64,000 nt of DNA from contig NZ_BMQW01000003.1 in the NCBI RefSeq assembly GCF_014648315.1, positions 310,001 to 374,000 on the forward strand, read 5' to 3'. Of this stretch, positions 43,735-52,833 are shown piece after piece; the stretch's first letter is position 1, and every line of letters starts with the position of its first letter. The stretch is from Shewanella ulleungensis. GTDB taxonomy: Bacteria; Pseudomonadota; Gammaproteobacteria; Enterobacterales; Shewanellaceae. The translations under genes were made by a program, and so were the position numbers. The notes under the pieces were generated by a model that was not told where the DNA came from, searched no databases, and saw only the letters and a program-made list of their open reading frames with translations.

Positions 43735-44424
43735 TTAAATATTGTCCCAGCGATAGCCCATGCCATAAACCGTGTCGATACAATCAAATTCGGCATCGAT
43801 AACGATAAACTTTTTACGTATACGTTTTACGTGTGAGGTAATCGTACTGTCGTCGACATAAATTTTAGCTTCTTGCATCAAATCTTGGCGGCTGCGGACA
43901 TGCCCCGGGTGTTTGGCCATGGCATGGACCATCCAAAACTCAGTGACGGTGAGTTCAATTGGTTGAGTTTTCCAATACACCTGGATGCGGTTGCCATCGA
44001 TGGTTAAATGACCGCGTTCGAGTAGGTTATCTTCAATTGGGCTTGATCCAATCAACTCTGAGCGGCGAAACAGTGCGGCAATCCGCGCAAGTAAATGCGG
44101 AAAGCTGACATCTTTTGTTAAGTAATCATCGGCGCCTAAACGCAAGCCGCACACTGTGTCGAAATCACTGTCTCGTGCGGTTAGAAAGATAATCGGTAAA
44201 CTGCTCGACATGGCCCGAAGTGCTTGGCACAGGGTAAATCCGCCATCTATTTCATGTTCAAGGCCAATATCAATAATGGCTAAATCGGGCAGGCGAGCAT
44301 TAAACGCTACCATCGCTGTTGGGCGATTGGCATAAGCTTGGACGCTGTAACCTTGTTGTTGCAGCACATCTTTGTAATTTTCGCGGATAGCCGCTTCATC
44401 TTCAACAATGGCAATTCGTTTCAT
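43735..44424 (-). CDS. pdsR: Sortase-system response regulator PdsR
   Basis: The 229-residue OmpR-like regulator has a receiver domain (phospho-acceptor Asp52 in AIIDIGLE, acidic pair ED9 region) and a C-terminal winged helix (about 130-228). It is the first gene of the pdsRS pair and is divergent from pdsO. Four short direct repeats in the intervening 238 bases are candidate binding sites. Confidence 0.9.
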   Translation of the reverse strand: MKRIAIVEDEAAIRENYKDVLQQQGYSVQAYANRPTAMVAFNARLPDLAIIDIGLEHEIDGGFTLCQALRAMSSSLPIIFLTARDSDFDTVCGLRLGADDYLTKDVSFPHLLARIAALFRRSELIGSSPIEDNLLERGHLTIDGNRIQVYWKTQPIELTVTEFWMVHAMAKHPGHVRSRQDLMQEAKIYVDDSTITSHVKRIRKKFIVIDAEFDCIDTVYGMGYRWDNI

Positions 44425-44511
44425 GGCGTGACTTCAATCAGTAAGGACATAAATAGATACTGTGTTGACTATACAGGATTTTATTAACCAAAAAAGCTGC
44501 TAACGGCAATT

Positions 44512-44551
44512 GCCATATTGTTGCCACATTTGATCGCCACATTGCCACTTT
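44512..44551. promoter_or_regulatory. Direct-repeat array upstream of pdsO, candidate PdsR operator
   Basis: GCCATATT (44512), GCCACATT (44523), GCCACATT (44536) and GCCACTTT (44544) stand in the same orientation at offsets of 11, 13 and 8 bases. OmpR-type regulators commonly bind such direct repeats near one helical turn. It lies between divergent pdsR and pdsO. No binding data; pattern only. Confidence 0.4.
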
Positions 44552-44662
44552 TGCTCCCCAATAAAGCCATTTATATATTGTTTAATAACGGCATAAAGTT
44601 ATGAGGTTGCACGTTAACTCAATGACTTTCACTTTAAACATCATTGCTAAAAGGGACTCATT

Positions 44663-45424
44663 ATGAAAAAGCAACTTATCGCCGCCACTATTATCAGCAC
44701 TATTTTATTCCCCCACACCTCATGGGCCGTTGTGGCAGAGCCTCAAGAAGAGCGCGAGCATACAGAAGAATTAGTTGGCTTAAGCTCAGGTATATTACTC
44801 GGTGCGGTAATCGCCGGCCCTGTTGGCGCCATTATTGGAGCGTTCACCGGCACCATGATTGGTAAAACCGTGGGCGATGAGGCAGAGATTGCCGATAAAA
44901 ACCAACAACTCGTAAAACAAGAACACGAATTGGTCGAAACGCAGCAGCAACTCATTGCAATGGATCTGCAACAACAAGAGTTAGTACAAGTGTCGGAAAA
45001 ATATTACCAGTTACAAACCAACCTCGCAGAGCTTAATGCCAATCAGCAACAAACGCTTAATGAGTTGACCATAGGTATGAATGTGCAATTTAAAACGGGC
45101 TCGAGCCAAATAGAACCATTGTTTAAGCAGCAGTTAGACAATGTGGCTTACATGATGACCTTGTCGCCAGAACTAACCATCGATCTGACCGGTTATGCTG
45201 ACCGTCGCGGGGCAGACCAATATAACCAGGCGTTATCTGAGCAGCGTTTGGCTGAAGTGACCCAGTATCTGGTTTTGCAGGGCATAGATAGTCAACGCCT
45301 ACAAGGCAGAGCTTATGGTGCCACCTCACCACTACACACTGAGCAAAACCATGAGAATGACTTTTTTGATCGCCGAGTCACCCTGACGTTGATGTCTCCT
45401 GGTGCAGAACTAGCAGCAAACTAA
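44663..45424 (+). CDS. pdsO: Sortase-associated OmpA-like protein PdsO
   Basis: The 253-residue precursor has a signal peptide (about 1-22), a glycine-zipper membrane segment (LLGAVIAGPVGAIIGAF), a Gln-rich coiled coil (about 75-130) and a C-terminal OmpA peptidoglycan-binding domain with LTGYADRRGADQYNQALS. Family knowledge: this protein accompanies class GN sortases in marine proteobacteria. AAGGGA precedes the ATG. It probably sits in the envelope alongside the sortase. Confidence 0.9.
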   Translation: MKKQLIAATIISTILFPHTSWAVVAEPQEEREHTEELVGLSSGILLGAVIAGPVGAIIGAFTGTMIGKTVGDEAEIADKNQQLVKQEHELVETQQQLIAMDLQQQELVQVSEKYYQLQTNLAELNANQQQTLNELTIGMNVQFKTGSSQIEPLFKQQLDNVAYMMTLSPELTIDLTGYADRRGADQYNQALSEQRLAEVTQYLVLQGIDSQRLQGRAYGATSPLHTEQNHENDFFDRRVTLTLMSPGAELAAN

Positions 45425-45506
45425 TCGTGTTATTCATTTTATTCTTAATATTGACTCTGTTACGCAATGCCCAGAGAGCCTGTGCGTAACAGGGTAAGGA
45501 GCTGCT

Positions 45507-47666
45507 ATGTGCTGGTTATCTCGTATTTCGTGTTTACCTATTCAGTTGGGTTATCAAAAGTGGTTTATAAGTGTGTTGTTGGTAATATTCACTGTCACAG
45601 TGCAAGCGTCGCCGTCGGGAGCGACTGATGATGATATTACCCAAGGGACCTTGGTTTATTTTGCCAAAGATCAAGTGATACAAGCACTGGCTATGGACAC
45701 GCAAGTGAGTATGGATGTGTCTGGCTTACTTAACCGCGTTACGGTTAAACAAGTGTTTATTAATGATTCAGACCAGTGGCTCAATGGTCGTTATGTGTTT
45801 CCTTTACCTGAAAATTCCGCTGTAGATAGTATGCAACTTCGTATTGGAGACAAGGTGATTGCAGGGCAAATTCAACCCAAAAAACAAGCTCAGCAAACCT
45901 TTGAAAAAGCAAAAAAAGAAGGAAAACAAGCCAGCTTATTGCAACAACAACGCCGAAATATTTTTACCTCAGAAGTGGCTAACTTAGGCCCGCATGATCA
46001 ACTTGTGGTGGAGTTAAGTTACCAACAAACATTGAACTTTAATGACGGACTTTTCAGTTTACGTTTTCCGATGGCCATTACGCCGCGTTATCACCCTGAG
46101 CAAAGCAGCGACAAAGATAAACAAAATATGTCGATTGCCTATATCGATCCCACTGTACTGCCAAATCAATTAACAGAAATAAGCCAGGCTCAAGGGATTA
46201 ATGTCAGTATGCAGATCACTATTGATGCCGGTTTTGAACTTAATTCACTCGACAGCTTATATCACCCCATTAAACAAAGTGTGAATGGTCAACGATACAC
46301 CGTAAGCTTTAACGGTAAGCAAATCGCCGACCGCGACTTTGTACTGCAATGGCAGGCAGATGTTGGAGCTTTACCGCAAGCGGCAACGTTTTATCAAACC
46401 GGTAAAACCCATACCGTAGCGGTTAATTCAAATGACAATATAACCACTACTGCGCTCGACCAAAGCGTGTACTCATTAGTGATGTTAATGCCGCCAAGTG
46501 TTGAAGTCAGCGAGCAGCATTTAATCGGTCGAGAATTGATTTTAGTGATTGATACTTCGGGTTCTATGTCAGGCCAATCGATTGTTCAAGCCAAGCAAGC
46601 ATTGCAATTTGCTATCGCTGGACTGCGTGATATCGATACTTTTAATATTATCGAGTTTAATCAAGATATTAGTTTATTATCACCCGTTCCATTAAATGCC
46701 AACAGCCATAACTTAGGCTTAGCAAATCGTTTTATTTCAACGCTCGAGGCCGACGGTGGCACAGAAATGGCGCCAGCGATCCAAGCTGCATTGGTCGACA
46801 CCTTACAAACCGAATCGGTTAATGTGCAAGGTGAATCATTATTGCGCCAGGTTATATTTATGACCGATGGTGCCGTGAGTAATGAACAACAATTGTATCA
46901 ATTAATTAGTGATCAACTGGGTGAAAGTCGTTTTTTTACTGTGGGTATAGGCTCTGCACCTAATTCAGACTTTATGCGCCGAGCAGCAAGCATGGGGCGA
47001 GGCACCTTTACTTATATTGGTAAAGAAACTGAAGTGAAGCAAAAGATTGAGCAGCTACTGACTAAAATCGAACAACCGGTATTAACCAATATTGGGCTGT
47101 ACTACCTTGACGGTAGCGTACCTGATTATTGGCCATCTACTATTAGTGACTTATATCAAAACGAACCGTTGTGGGTCAGTATTAAATCTCCAAGCCAGTT
47201 ACTTCAGCCTATTATTGTGTCTGGAAATATCAATGGTCAATACTGGCAACAACAACTCGATTTTACCGATAATCAACCCGCGAGAGGTATCGATTTATTA
47301 TGGGCGAATGCACAAATAACTGCGCTTGAGTTGTATAAAAATGCAGCCAGCGGCCCTCGAGTGAATAAGCAAGTAGAAGCTTTAGGCATGCAATACCACT
47401 TAGTGACTAGCCAAACCAGCTTAGTTGCAGTAGATGTAACACCTGTAAACCCAATGAGTGACTCTACTATTGATGCCAATGTGCAATCGCATTTACCTCA
47501 CGGCTTACAAGTGGGCAATCAGGCACAAGTTTTACCGCAAACAGCTACATCGAGCCGCTTATGGTTATTGATTGGATTTAGCTTATTGGGCTTAGGTATA
47601 TTGCACTTCTTGTGGCTTAGACAGCGGTTACCAGGCCAGGTATTGGTGATAGACGCCAATGTTTAA
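45507..47666 (+). CDS. Marine proteobacterial sortase target protein (VIT-VWA)
   Basis: The 719-residue precursor has a signal segment near residues 14-34, a VIT domain (about 45-175) and a von Willebrand A domain with the MIDAS motif DTSGSMSGQS near residue 348. The C-terminus is a classical sorting signal: LPQTA near 675, then a hydrophobic helix and the basic tail RQR. The sortase gene follows 11 bases later. VWA proteins typically mediate adhesion or protein binding. AAGGAG precedes the ATG. Confidence 0.92.
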   Translation: MCWLSRISCLPIQLGYQKWFISVLLVIFTVTVQASPSGATDDDITQGTLVYFAKDQVIQALAMDTQVSMDVSGLLNRVTVKQVFINDSDQWLNGRYVFPLPENSAVDSMQLRIGDKVIAGQIQPKKQAQQTFEKAKKEGKQASLLQQQRRNIFTSEVANLGPHDQLVVELSYQQTLNFNDGLFSLRFPMAITPRYHPEQSSDKDKQNMSIAYIDPTVLPNQLTEISQAQGINVSMQITIDAGFELNSLDSLYHPIKQSVNGQRYTVSFNGKQIADRDFVLQWQADVGALPQAATFYQTGKTHTVAVNSNDNITTTALDQSVYSLVMLMPPSVEVSEQHLIGRELILVIDTSGSMSGQSIVQAKQALQFAIAGLRDIDTFNIIEFNQDISLLSPVPLNANSHNLGLANRFISTLEADGGTEMAPAIQAALVDTLQTESVNVQGESLLRQVIFMTDGAVSNEQQLYQLISDQLGESRFFTVGIGSAPNSDFMRRAASMGRGTFTYIGKETEVKQKIEQLLTKIEQPVLTNIGLYYLDGSVPDYWPSTISDLYQNEPLWVSIKSPSQLLQPIIVSGNINGQYWQQQLDFTDNQPARGIDLLWANAQITALELYKNAASGPRVNKQVEALGMQYHLVTSQTSLVAVDVTPVNPMSDSTIDANVQSHLPHGLQVGNQAQVLPQTATSSRLWLLIGFSLLGLGILHFLWLRQRLPGQVLVIDANV

Positions 47667-47677
47667 GGAGATGAATA

Positions 47678-48286
47678 GTGAAGCCAAATCAACACGCAAA
47701 AACACATTTATGGATTATGACGCTGTTAACGCTGGTGGGCCTTGGTCTCATTGTTCAAGGAGGATATATGCAAGCTAAAGCCCATTTTGCCCAGTTTTTA
47801 ATTGAGCGTGCGTTTGAGCAAACGTTAGTCGATAACCAGCCTCATAAGCCTTGGTCCTGGGCCGACACGCATCCGGTCGCCAAAATGCGCGTTCTGCAAC
47901 ACAATGCACAAGGGGTACAACCATTAGGCCAGGATTTATATGTGCTTGCTGGAGCTTCTGGTCGTAATCTTGCCTTTGGGCCGAGCTTGATGTTAGCTGG
48001 CGCGGGCATCGGTGAGCAGGGCAATATGATCATCGCTGGTCACCGTGATAGCCATTTTATGCGCTTACAATATGTGAATGTCGGCGACATGATTGAACTG
48101 TATAGCGCAACAGGGCAATTACAGGTTTACAGAATAACGGCAACACAGGTGGTACATGAGAGCGCAACTGAAGTACTGGAGCAAACAGAAAACAGCAAAT
48201 TAACCTTAATTACCTGTTATCCATTTGATCAGTTGGCGGGCAATGCAGAATACCGCTATATCGTTGAGGCCAAACCTATGGTGTAG
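47678..48286 (+). CDS. Class GN sortase
   Basis: The 202-residue membrane protein has an N-terminal anchor (about 10-32) and the sortase catalytic residues: His in IIAGHRDSHF (about 121), Cys in LITCYPF (about 179) and Arg in EYRYIV (about 190). The start is GTG with AAGGAG 7 bases upstream; an ATG at 47671 is out of frame. It cleaves LPxTG-like signals and links the target to an unknown acceptor. Gram-negative sortases of this class are dedicated to one substrate, here the adjacent VIT-VWA protein. Confidence 0.93.
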   Translation: MKPNQHAKTHLWIMTLLTLVGLGLIVQGGYMQAKAHFAQFLIERAFEQTLVDNQPHKPWSWADTHPVAKMRVLQHNAQGVQPLGQDLYVLAGASGRNLAFGPSLMLAGAGIGEQGNMIIAGHRDSHFMRLQYVNVGDMIELYSATGQLQVYRITATQVVHESATEVLEQTENSKLTLITCYPFDQLAGNAEYRYIVEAKPMV

Positions 48287-48304
48287 CCTTTGCTGCTAAA
48301 AGAA

Positions 48305-48337
48305 ACAGCCCAAACTAGGTAAGTTTGGGCTGTGTTA
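48305..48337 (+). terminator. Terminator after the sortase gene
   Basis: ACAGCCCAAACT (48305-48316) and AGTTTGGGCTGT (48322-48333) form a perfect 12-bp stem with a 5-base loop. The U run is short (GTTATTTT), so efficiency is uncertain. Confidence 0.7.
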
Positions 48338-48346
48338 TTTTACGGG

Positions 48347-48691
48347 TTATTTATCCCAATAGGGCGGGCTGCCGTAATAATTGGAAAAGTAGTCAATAAA
48401 AGCCCTGACTTTAGGAGCTAACAAGCGCGAGCTTGGGTAAACCGCCCAAATGGCTGCGTCATCGATTAAAGGATACTCTTCAAGCACTTGCACCATTTCA
48501 CCACGTTTTAAATGCTCATAAGCTATCCAAGTGGCGCATTTTGCAATGCCCATTCCATTGGCACAAGCATCGCGAACCGCTTCTCCATGGTCGATACGAA
48601 TAGAGCCTTTTATTTTCATGCTCAATGGGCCATCTGGCGTACTAAATATCCAGTTTTCAAGTCCTGCTTGTAATACAGTAATACAGTTAAT
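48347..48691 (-). pseudogene. LysR-family regulator remnant (C-terminal third)
   Basis: The reading frame has no start of its own at the 5' side: translation from about 48691 gives INCITVLQAGLENWIF, then the effector-domain stretch with IRIDHGEAVRDACANGMGIA and ends normally with PPYWDK. This is the last ~115 residues of a ~300-residue LysR protein; the DNA-binding part is absent. The break lies within 3 bases of the ilvIH terminator. A 5'-truncated, inactive gene is the simplest reading. The TTG at 48625 gives a 92-codon frame, but no ribosome site supports it. Confidence 0.8.
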
Positions 48692-48693
48692 AA

Positions 48694-48720
48694 AAAAAAC
48701 CGCCTAACTGGCGGTTTTTT
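48694..48720 (-). terminator. Terminator of the ilvIH operon
   Basis: AAAAAACCGCC (48694-48704) and GGCGGTTTTTT (48710-48720) form an 11-bp stem with a 5-base loop and U runs on both strands. It lies about 40 bases after the ilvH stop on the minus strand. Confidence 0.88.
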
Positions 48721-48761
48721 ATGATGTAATTGGCTAACCGTCTGAGTTAACCTGAAGGAGG

Positions 48762-49256
48762 TTAAGCGCGCATTGATTTTTCACCACGTGCTAAACCAAC
48801 TACGCCAGAGCGTGATATCTCAATGACTTTGGTGACATCGCCTATAGAATGAATAAAGGCGTCGATTTTTTCACTCGTGCCGACCATTTGAATCGTATAT
48901 AAATTCGCGGTTACGTCGACAATCTGCCCTCTAAAAATATCAGCGGTGCGTTTTACTTCTTCACGCTGTTCACCTTGTGCTTTGACTTTAACTAAAGCGA
49001 TTTCACGCTCAATATGAGCCGCTTCAGTGATGTTAGCCACTTTTAAAATATCGATAAGCTTATGCAATTGCTTTTCGATTTGCTCTAAGACCGACTCGTC
49101 AGCGATAACGGTGATGTTAAGTCTTGAAAGCGTAGTGTCTTCAGTTGGGGCCACAGTTAAACTTTCGATGTTATAACCGCGCTGAGAAAATAGACCGACA
49201 ACTCGTGACAATGCGCCTGGTTGGTTTTCAAGTAATACAGAAATAATACGACGCAT
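48762..49256 (-). CDS. ilvH: Acetolactate synthase, small regulatory subunit
   Basis: The 164-residue protein (E. coli IlvH 163) has the N-terminal ACT domain ([19 protein letters not shown] start; NIESLTVAPTEDTTLSRL) that binds valine and a C-terminal regulatory domain. It stimulates the large subunit and gives feedback control. The start at 49256 overlaps the large-subunit stop (TAATG); a longer in-frame reading from 49283 is not supported. Confidence 0.95.
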   Translation of the reverse strand: MRRIISVLLENQPGALSRVVGLFSQRGYNIESLTVAPTEDTTLSRLNITVIADESVLEQIEKQLHKLIDILKVANITEAAHIEREIALVKVKAQGEQREEVKRTADIFRGQIVDVTANLYTIQMVGTSEKIDAFIHSIGDVTKVIEISRSGVVGLARGEKSMRA

Positions 49257-50974
49257 TAGCTTTTCTCCGTTTTGCTTAACCACATTTCGTTCATCGCGCC
49301 GCCCCGGATCAACATCGGATAAACGTGTTCCGTTTCATCTACGCTGATGTCCACAAACACTAGTTTGTCTTTCATTGCTAATGCTTCTGCCAATTTAGAC
49401 TCTAGTTCGTCTGGGTGGGTGATGTTCATACCTACATGGCCGTATGCTTCAGCAATTTTTGCAAAATTAGGTACTGAATCCATATAAGATTGTGAATGGC
49501 GACCAGAATAAATCATGTCTTGCCATTGCTTAACCATGCCAAGGAAACGGTTGTTTAAGTTAATGATTTTAACTGGAGTATCATACTGCAATGCAGTTGA
49601 TAACTCCTGAATGTTCATTTGGATTGAGCCATCGCCGGTAACGCACACTACGGTAGCGTCTGGAAATGCCATTTTAACGCCCATGGCAGCGGGTAAGCCA
49701 AAGCCCATTGTGCCTAGACCACCAGAGTTAATCCAACGCCGCGGTTTATCAAATGGATAGTACAGGGCGGCAAACATTTGATGCTGACCAACATCGGATG
49801 CAACATAAGCATCACCATTAGTCAGTTTATAAAGTGTTTCAATAACTTGTTGTGGTTTTATACGGTCAGTTGTGCGATCAAACTCTAAACTTTTACGCGA
49901 GCGCCAAATGTCAATTTCGCGCCACCATATCGCAAGAGCATCAGTATCGTTGGTTTCGTTCGACTCATCTAACAGCTCTAGCATACTGTCTAAAATATTG
50001 TCTGCAGAGCCTACAATGGGTATATCAACGCGGACGGTTTTCGAGATCGATGATGGATCAATATCGATGTGTAAAATGGTTGCATTTGGACAGTATTTTT
50101 CGACATTGTTGGTCGTTCTGTCATCAAAACGAACCCCAATACCAAAAATTAGGTCGGTGTTGTGCATTGCCATGTTGGCTTCATAAAGCCCATGCATACC
50201 CAACATACCTAAACTTTGTTTATGGGTACCAGGAAATGCGCCTAAACCCATTAGGGTGCTGATAACGGGAATGTTCAAACGTTCGGCAAGTTTAAGTATT
50301 TGTGCATCACAGCCAGATATTACTGCACCACCACCGACATATAATACAGGTTTTTTTGCGGCGAGTAGGGCGTGTAGCCCACGACGAATTTGGCCTTTAT
50401 GACCGGTTGTCGTTGGGTTATATGAACGCATTTTTACACTATCAGGATAAATGTAATCGTGAAGTATATCTGGGCTTAAACAATCTTTTGGAATATCGAT
50501 AACCACAGGGCCTGGGCGGCCTGTTGATGCAATAAAAAAGGCTTTTTTGACTATTTCAGGAATGTCTTTAGCGTCTTTTACTAAAAAACTGTGCTTAACG
50601 ATAGGGCGTGAGATACCAATCATGTCACATTCTTGAAATGCGTCATTACCGATTAGGTTGCTTGGTACTTGGCCAGATAATACAACCAATGGAATTGAGT
50701 CCATATAAGCGGTAGCAATACCCGTTATCGCATTTGTTGCTCCAGGGCCAGATGTTACAAGCACAACACCGACTTTTCCTGTTGCACGCGCATAGCCATC
50801 AGCCATGTGAACTGCCGCCTGTTCGTGACGAACAAGAATGTGCTCAATGCCAGAAATTTTATGAAGAGAATCATAGATGTCTAAAACAGAACCACCCGGA
50901 TAACCGAATATATGGCTTACGCCTTCATCGATTAGAGAGCGCACGATCATACTCGCGCCAGAAAGCTTTTCCAT
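49256..50974 (-). CDS. ilvI: Acetolactate synthase, large catalytic subunit
   Basis: The 572-residue TPP- and FAD-dependent enzyme condenses pyruvate to acetolactate (or with 2-oxobutyrate) in branched-chain amino acid synthesis. The catalytic glutamate lies in [15 protein letters not shown] near residue 48, and the TPP-binding motif [12 protein letters not shown] near 438. The length matches E. coli IlvI (574). ilvH is coupled by a one-base overlap. No leader peptide rich in Leu, Val or Ile was found upstream. Confidence 0.94.
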   Translation of the reverse strand: MEKLSGASMIVRSLIDEGVSHIFGYPGGSVLDIYDSLHKISGIEHILVRHEQAAVHMADGYARATGKVGVVLVTSGPGATNAITGIATAYMDSIPLVVLSGQVPSNLIGNDAFQECDMIGISRPIVKHSFLVKDAKDIPEIVKKAFFIASTGRPGPVVIDIPKDCLSPDILHDYIYPDSVKMRSYNPTTTGHKGQIRRGLHALLAAKKPVLYVGGGAVISGCDAQILKLAERLNIPVISTLMGLGAFPGTHKQSLGMLGMHGLYEANMAMHNTDLIFGIGVRFDDRTTNNVEKYCPNATILHIDIDPSSISKTVRVDIPIVGSADNILDSMLELLDESNETNDTDALAIWWREIDIWRSRKSLEFDRTTDRIKPQQVIETLYKLTNGDAYVASDVGQHQMFAALYYPFDKPRRWINSGGLGTMGFGLPAAMGVKMAFPDATVVCVTGDGSIQMNIQELSTALQYDTPVKIINLNNRFLGMVKQWQDMIYSGRHSQSYMDSVPNFAKIAEAYGHVGMNITHPDELESKLAEALAMKDKLVFVDISVDETEHVYPMLIRGGAMNEMWLSKTEKS

Positions 50975-51290
50975 GAAATGAGTCCTTTTTAAGTTACCGT
51001 ATGGTAAACAGCATCTTGTTATACAACGACGGTAATCGCTTTAAAAAATAAGTTTGAAGGGTAATCCAAACTCGACGATTGAATTTAGCAGTTGTTAAAT
51101 TCAATGACTTGTTCATTCAGTGACCCAGATGAATCACTGACACCCATCTTATGTAAATTAAATTTTACTGCAAGCTCTTTAGTTAAATATTTTTCAAGGT
51201 TGAAATCATTTCATGTTTATGGGTTGCCTCTGGTGTCAAGTGCTACAGATTATTTACTTTGTAGCTGATCATATTTCAAACCAGCAGAAA
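50975..51290. other. ilvI upstream region
   Basis: About 315 bases of AT-rich DNA holding the ilvI promoter. No attenuator was found. A ~40-codon stretch on the minus strand reads as a plausible peptide but its only ATG leaves 20 codons with no ribosome site and no run of branched-chain codons. Confidence 0.5.
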
Positions 51291-51323
51291 ACATTAAGGC
51301 CATCGGTGTGATGGCCTTAATGT
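51288..51323 (-). terminator. Terminator after the Bcr/CflA gene
   Basis: ACATTAAGGCCATC (51291-51304) and GATGGCCTTAATGT (51310-51323) form a perfect 14-bp stem with a 5-base loop. On the minus strand TTTTC follows. It lies 60 bases past the stop codon of the transporter gene. Confidence 0.7.
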
Positions 51324-51382
51324 TGAGGTATGCATAATGTTTGTGAGTTACTCGTGATGTTAACTGCTGATTAAATTAACGT

Positions 51383-52606
51383 CTATATTTGGCTCTTAGG
51401 TAAGCGAGATTGTATAAGTTGGCAGACACCTACAAGTAAGATGGCGCATAGCATTAATGCGGAGAAGGGCACAGCACTACCATCGTAAAAATAAGCTAAT
51501 AAAGGCCCCGCCGTTGCCCCAAAACCGAAGCGTAGGGTACCAATAACGGCGGTTGCAGTGCCGGTTTCTTGTTTAAATTTTAATAATACAATGGCATCAG
51601 CATTCACCGACATAACCCCTAGTGAGCCCATTAATGGGATAAGCATGAGCACGGTAAAGTGATAGCTAAAATCCAACAAATTTACCATTAATAAGCCGCA
51701 AGCTGCAATCACGCCAAAAAATGTAGACACATGCAACATGCGTTTTGAACCATAGCGACCGACAATTCTCGAGTTAACAATGTTCGCCAGCATCAGAGCG
51801 CCAACATTAGTACCGAATAAAATCGCAAAGAGTGATTTATCTAAATTAAATACTTCCATATAGATAAAAGGCGACGCAGTTAGATAGCAAAAAAATGCAA
51901 ATGCCGTTAATACGCCACTGGTGATATTGAGCTTGACTCCATCCCTTGCAAATACCGTGTAATAAGCCCGAAAAAAAGATTTTTGACTGCGACTATCGGC
52001 ATCTTTATCACTGGGCATTTTTAATTTAAACAGCACGAGTGCTAACAAGGTGAAGGCATAACAACTTTGGCTTAAAAAGATTAAATGCCAGTCACCTAAC
52101 TCCATAATTAAGCTGCCTAATGTTGGAGCAAGCAACGGTGCTAACATCATAATTAAGCTGACATAAGACATGCCTTTAGCCGTATTGTCGCCATAGACTT
52201 CTTTTATGTAACCCGGCACCACAACCGTGGCAGCGGCACCAATAAATGCCTGGGCAAATCGTAAAATTAAAAATTGCTCAATACTGGTACTAAAGGAGAT
52301 GAGTAAACTAATAACAGTAAATCCGGATAAACCAAAGATCACTAAGGGGCGGCGTCCAATTTTATCTGCCAACGGGCCAAAAGTGAGCATTCCTAAGGCA
52401 TAACCTGCCAAATAAATACTTAAAGATTGTTGTACCGTGGTAATGCTAGTGTCAAAGCCCAGTGCCAATACCGACATAGCTGGTAAATACATGTCGATGG
52501 CTAAAGGGGTAATCGCCACAATAGCGGCCAACATAGGGATCAACATTGCCAGATTAGGAATGCCTGTGGTTATTGGGGATGACGTTGATTTTACTGGCGA
52601 TACCAC
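51383..52606 (-). CDS. Bcr/CflA-type MFS multidrug efflux transporter
   Basis: The 407-residue protein has 12 predicted membrane segments with the drug-proton antiporter motif A (FGPLADKIGRRP near residue 76) and the Bcr start region TPLAIDMYLPAM. The family exports bicyclomycin, sulfonamides, chloramphenicol or dipeptides; the substrate cannot be told here. The start is GTG with AGAGG 7 bases upstream. Confidence 0.88.
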   Translation of the reverse strand: MVSPVKSTSSPITTGIPNLAMLIPMLAAIVAITPLAIDMYLPAMSVLALGFDTSITTVQQSLSIYLAGYALGMLTFGPLADKIGRRPLVIFGLSGFTVISLLISFSTSIEQFLILRFAQAFIGAAATVVVPGYIKEVYGDNTAKGMSYVSLIMMLAPLLAPTLGSLIMELGDWHLIFLSQSCYAFTLLALVLFKLKMPSDKDADSRSQKSFFRAYYTVFARDGVKLNITSGVLTAFAFFCYLTASPFIYMEVFNLDKSLFAILFGTNVGALMLANIVNSRIVGRYGSKRMLHVSTFFGVIAACGLLMVNLLDFSYHFTVLMLIPLMGSLGVMSVNADAIVLLKFKQETGTATAVIGTLRFGFGATAGPLLAYFYDGSAVPFSALMLCAILLVGVCQLIQSRLPKSQI

Positions 52607-52833
52607 AAAAAACCTCTAAGAGAAGATGAAACTAAAAAAACATATTTTATGTAAAAGACGCAAGAGTTTAGCATGTAATGATGCACGGTGATCCGTGATA
52701 TTTGTAAGCGAGTTTGGCTTAACGTTTATCTATGATTGAGTATGTGTTTTTATGCAACATTTATATCATCAAACTTTAACAGTAGTTCATTAGGTTATTC
52801 AGCTTTAAATACTAATAAACTGGACTATTCAAA

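Noticed and set aside
50975..51290. Possible leader peptide for ilvI
   Set aside because: The stretch lacks a usable start for its full length, has no run of Leu/Val/Ile codons, and no attenuator follows it.
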